Shown piece by piece: positions 49,564-51,963 of a stretch of DNA of 51,963 nucleotides. The stretch spans positions 1 to 51,963 of the forward strand of contig JABDBM010000023.1 in the NCBI GenBank assembly GCA_013288685.1. Reading direction: 5' to 3'. The notes beneath the pieces were generated by a model that worked only from the letters and a program-made list of their open reading frames with translations, was not told the DNA's origin and made no database searches. How positions within the stretch are numbered: position 1 is the stretch's first letter; each line of letters begins with the position of its first letter. Position numbers and translations under genes: made by a program. The DNA is from Bacteroidota bacterium. GTDB taxonomy: Bacteria > Bacteroidota > Bacteroidia > Sphingobacteriales > Sphingobacteriaceae.

Positions 49564-49947
49564 TTATTGCTTCAATTTGGCTTCCATGCTAAGGGTAGTA
49601 TGCGGCACGGCGCGCAAACGCTCCTTTGGTATCAGTTTACCGGTTTCGCGGCAAACACCGTAAGTTTTATTTTCAATACGTACCAAAGCAGCTTCTAACT
49701 GCTCGATAAATTTTTTCTGACGGGCGGCCAATTGGTTTATCTGCTCTTTTTCGAGCGTAGCTGAACCGTCTTCTAATGTTTTATACGTACCCGCTGTATC
49801 GTCTGTACCATTAGCATTCGGCGAGCTTAGCGATGTTGCAAGCGCATTCAGTTCCTCTTTTGCGCTGCGTAGTTTATCGAGAATCAACCCCTTAAATTCC
49901 TGCAGGTCTGATTCAGAGTACCTGGTTTTTTCGTTTTCTTGTTTCAT
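49564..49947 (-). CDS. TraR/DksA-like protein with reduced zinc-finger cysteines
   Basis: 127 residues. N-terminal coiled coil (about 8-85), then a C-terminal region YGVCRETGKLIPKERLRAVPHTTLS. In DksA the equivalent has four Cys in CxxC...CxxC. Here only one Cys (about residue 98) remains, with Thr and Ser in other positions. The coiled coil and LIPKERLRAVP still mark the family. It may act on RNA polymerase without a zinc finger. It lies between ileS and lspA with no gaps, so all three are cotranscribed. Confidence 0.88.
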   Translation of the reverse strand: MKQENEKTRYSESDLQEFKGLILDKLRSAKEELNALATSLSSPNANGTDDTAGTYKTLEDGSATLEKEQINQLAARQKKFIEQLEAALVRIENKTYGVCRETGKLIPKERLRAVPHTTLSMEAKLKQ

Positions 49948-51963
49948 TTAAATTTTACTAATAGCAATCAAAATATCAATACCGTCTATTGTAACCTGTT
50001 CACCTTCATTTAGTTCTTTTTCAAACACTATACTATCCGCCAAAATTTCGGCGCAAATATAGGATAAATTATTATTCACCGCTTCGCCGATAATAGGATG
50101 ATCAGTTATGCTTACGTTAATTCTGTCGGTAACTTCAAAGCCGTTAGACTTACGCATGTTTTGTACACGGTTTACAAACTCGCGCGCAATGCCTTCCTGT
50201 TTCAATTCGCTGGTAAGGGTAACATCTAAAGCGACAGTTAGTTTTCCTAAATTTGCAACCTGCCATCCCGGAACATCTTCAGCTATAATTTCAACATCGG
50301 TAATGCTGATCAAATGCTGGGTTACCAACAACAATTCGCCGTCGTTTTCCAGTTTAGCAATATCTTCCTGACTCAGGTTAACGATATTTTCGGCAACTGC
50401 CTTCATATCCTTACCCACCTTGGCGCCCAGTGCTTTAAAGTTTGGTTTTATCTTCTTTTTTACAAACCCGGCGGTATCGGTAATATATTCAATACCTTTT
50501 ATGTTGGTTTCAGATAATATCAAATCTTTAACCTGCTCTATCTGGTGCTCAAAGTTTTTATTCAGTATGGGCAATAATATCCTGCTCAATGGCTGCCTTA
50601 CGTTTAGGCTTAGTTTTTTACGTAATCCTAATACTAACGAAGATATTTCCTGCGCCAGTTGCATGCGCTCTTCCAGTTCTGTATTAACCAAACCGGCGTT
50701 ATATTCGGGGAAGTAAGCCAGGTGGACAGACTCAAAACCTTCTTTATGCGTCACTTTATTCAGATCGGTATACAACCGATCTGCAAAGAATGGCGCGATG
50801 GGCGACATTAGCTTGGCGATGGTAACCAAACAGGTATACAACGTTTGATACGCCGAAAGCTTATCTGCCGAGTCGTCTGATCGCCAAAAACGACGACGGC
50901 TCAGGCGTACATACCAGTTGCTTAGGTGTGCATCAACAAATTCCTGTATGGCCCGTGCAGCTTTGGTAGGCTCAAAATCGGCATAAAAACCATCCACATC
51001 CCGGCTCAGGGTATTCAGCAGGGATATAATCCACTGGTCAATCTCGGGTCGGTCGGTTATGGCTATTTCGGGTTCGTTATATCTAAACTTGTCGATATTG
51101 GCATATAGCACAAAAAAGCTGTAAGTATTGTATAAAGTACCAAAGAACTTACGGCGAACCTCGTCGATGCCTTCTTCGTTAAATTTCAGGTTATCCCATG
51201 GCGCTGCATTGCTGATCATGTACCAGCGTGGGGCATCGGCGCCAAATTTTTCGATGGTCATAAACGGATCAACACCATTGCCCAAACGTTTGGACATTTT
51301 GTTGCCATTTTTATCGAGCACCAAACCGTTAGAGATCACATTTTTAAACGCAACGCCTCCGTTGCCCACTTTAGCATTTACCGCTTTCACCTCGTCGCTG
51401 GCTTCGCTTAGCATCACCGCAATGGCATGTAAAGTAAAAAACCACCCACGGGTTTGGTCAACACCTTCAGCAATAAAATCGGCAGGGTATGCTTTGGTAA
51501 ATTCTTCTTTATTTTCGAAAGGGAAATGCCATTGTGCGTAAGGCATGGCGCCGCTGTCAAACCAAACGTCAATTAAGTCTGGCTCGCGGTACATGGGTTT
51601 CCCGGTTGCCGACACCAGTACCACGTCATCTACATAGGGGCGGTGCAAATCAAATTCCGAATGATCGAGTGATGAAAGTATGGTTGTATCTTTCTCCAGT
51701 TCACTGGCCGACAATGCACCACTTGCAATTGCTGCCGCCATTGCTTCCTTTAGCTCGGCAATAGATCCGATACATCGCTCCTCTCCTCCATTTTCAGCTC
51801 TCCATATTGGCAACGGCGTACCCCAATAACGTGAACGCGAAAGGTTCCAGTCTACCAAATTTTCAAGCCAGTTACCAAAGCGGCCTGTTCCGGTCGATTC
51901 GGGTTTCCAGTTGATGGTTTTATTCAGTTCAACCAATTTATCTTTTACGGCGGTGGTTTTTAT
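49948..51963 (-). CDS. ileS: Isoleucyl-tRNA synthetase (3' part)
   Basis: The frame is open to the edge of the window, so the gene starts beyond it. About 672 C-terminal residues are present. GVDQTRGWFFTLHAI and the KMSKS-type loop NKMSKRLGNGVDPF identify the class I IleRS core. SRSRYWGTPLPIW and IDVWFDSGAMPYAQW precede them, and the anticodon-binding domain follows. The C-terminal end has VAENIVNLSQEDIAKLEN and EGEQVTIDGIDILIAIS. It charges tRNA-Ile. First of ileS - TraR/DksA-like - lspA. Confidence 0.95.
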   Translation of the reverse strand: MKTTAVKDKLVELNKTINWKPESTGTGRFGNWLENLVDWNLSRSRYWGTPLPIWRAENGGEERCIGSIAELKEAMAAAIASGALSASELEKDTTILSSLDHSEFDLHRPYVDDVVLVSATGKPMYREPDLIDVWFDSGAMPYAQWHFPFENKEEFTKAYPADFIAEGVDQTRGWFFTLHAIAVMLSEASDEVKAVNAKVGNGGVAFKNVISNGLVLDKNGNKMSKRLGNGVDPFMTIEKFGADAPRWYMISNAAPWDNLKFNEEGIDEVRRKFFGTLYNTYSFFVLYANIDKFRYNEPEIAITDRPEIDQWIISLLNTLSRDVDGFYADFEPTKAARAIQEFVDAHLSNWYVRLSRRRFWRSDDSADKLSAYQTLYTCLVTIAKLMSPIAPFFADRLYTDLNKVTHKEGFESVHLAYFPEYNAGLVNTELEERMQLAQEISSLVLGLRKKLSLNVRQPLSRILLPILNKNFEHQIEQVKDLILSETNIKGIEYITDTAGFVKKKIKPNFKALGAKVGKDMKAVAENIVNLSQEDIAKLENDGELLLVTQHLISITDVEIIAEDVPGWQVANLGKLTVALDVTLTSELKQEGIAREFVNRVQNMRKSNGFEVTDRINVSITDHPIIGEAVNNNLSYICAEILADSIVFEKELNEGEQVTIDGIDILIAISKI

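Overview
The window is chromosomal DNA from a member of the Bacteroidota, most likely a Sphingobacteriaceae relative of Mucilaginibacter or Pedobacter. This is inferred from protein families, not from a marker-gene search. The signs are subunits of alternative complex III, an ECF sigma factor paired with a membrane protein carrying carboxypeptidase-regulatory-like domains, the ATP-dependent ligase/exonuclease pair, exported glycosidases, a degenerate TraR/DksA-type protein next to ileS and lspA, and -7 boxes of the Bacteroidota form TAnnTTTG (clearest before tRNA-Ala).

Layout. 1-3.6 kb: the end of one collagen-like lipoprotein gene, a complete tandem paralogue, then three genes I cannot name, two of them starting head to head 3 bp apart. 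3.7-8.1 kb: a YceI-like protein, a phosphate module (sensor kinase, DUF47/PhoU-like protein, PiT permease) and a DUF4197 protein. 8.2-11.6 kb: an ECF sigma factor with its membrane partner, a 20-bp hairpin in the leader, and a single-domain response regulator. 11.8-13.9 kb: lpxH and hemH. 13.9-16.7 kb: two exported VOC proteins (one frameshifted) around an exported alpha/beta hydrolase that appears to lack two catalytic residues, with an AraC regulator upstream. 17-20.7 kb: lpxB behind a small membrane gene, and an MFS exporter. 20.7-26.5 kb: tRNA-Ala(GGC), then a gluconeogenic cluster (pckA and threonine dehydrogenase divergent from fbp and an Lrp-type regulator). 26.9-35.3 kb: two small DUF4870-like proteins, a diadenylate-cyclase-like protein, an amidohydrolase, trehalase plus GH3 glucosidase, and a DUF1835 protein. 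35.6-43.9 kb: DNA ligase with its exonuclease, a tail-specific protease, an unknown protein and a prolyl oligopeptidase. 44.2-48.8 kb: an unusual five-gene operon with isolated ActD and ActF homologues, a small membrane protein, a CMD/AhpD-like protein and an HD protein, divergent from a MocR-type regulator. 49-52 kb: lspA, a TraR/DksA-like gene and the 3' part of ileS.

Two things stand out. One is the ActD-ActF operon without any of the redox subunits of alternative complex III. The other is a set of intergenic elements that share one architecture although their sequences differ: two inverted arms, each made of degenerate tandem copies of a short unit. Several candidate structured RNAs (about 16.93-17.13 kb and 21.15-21.33 kb) are also worth checking. 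Most of the rest is ordinary core or accessory metabolism. No CRISPR array, integrase, transposase or prophage gene was seen.
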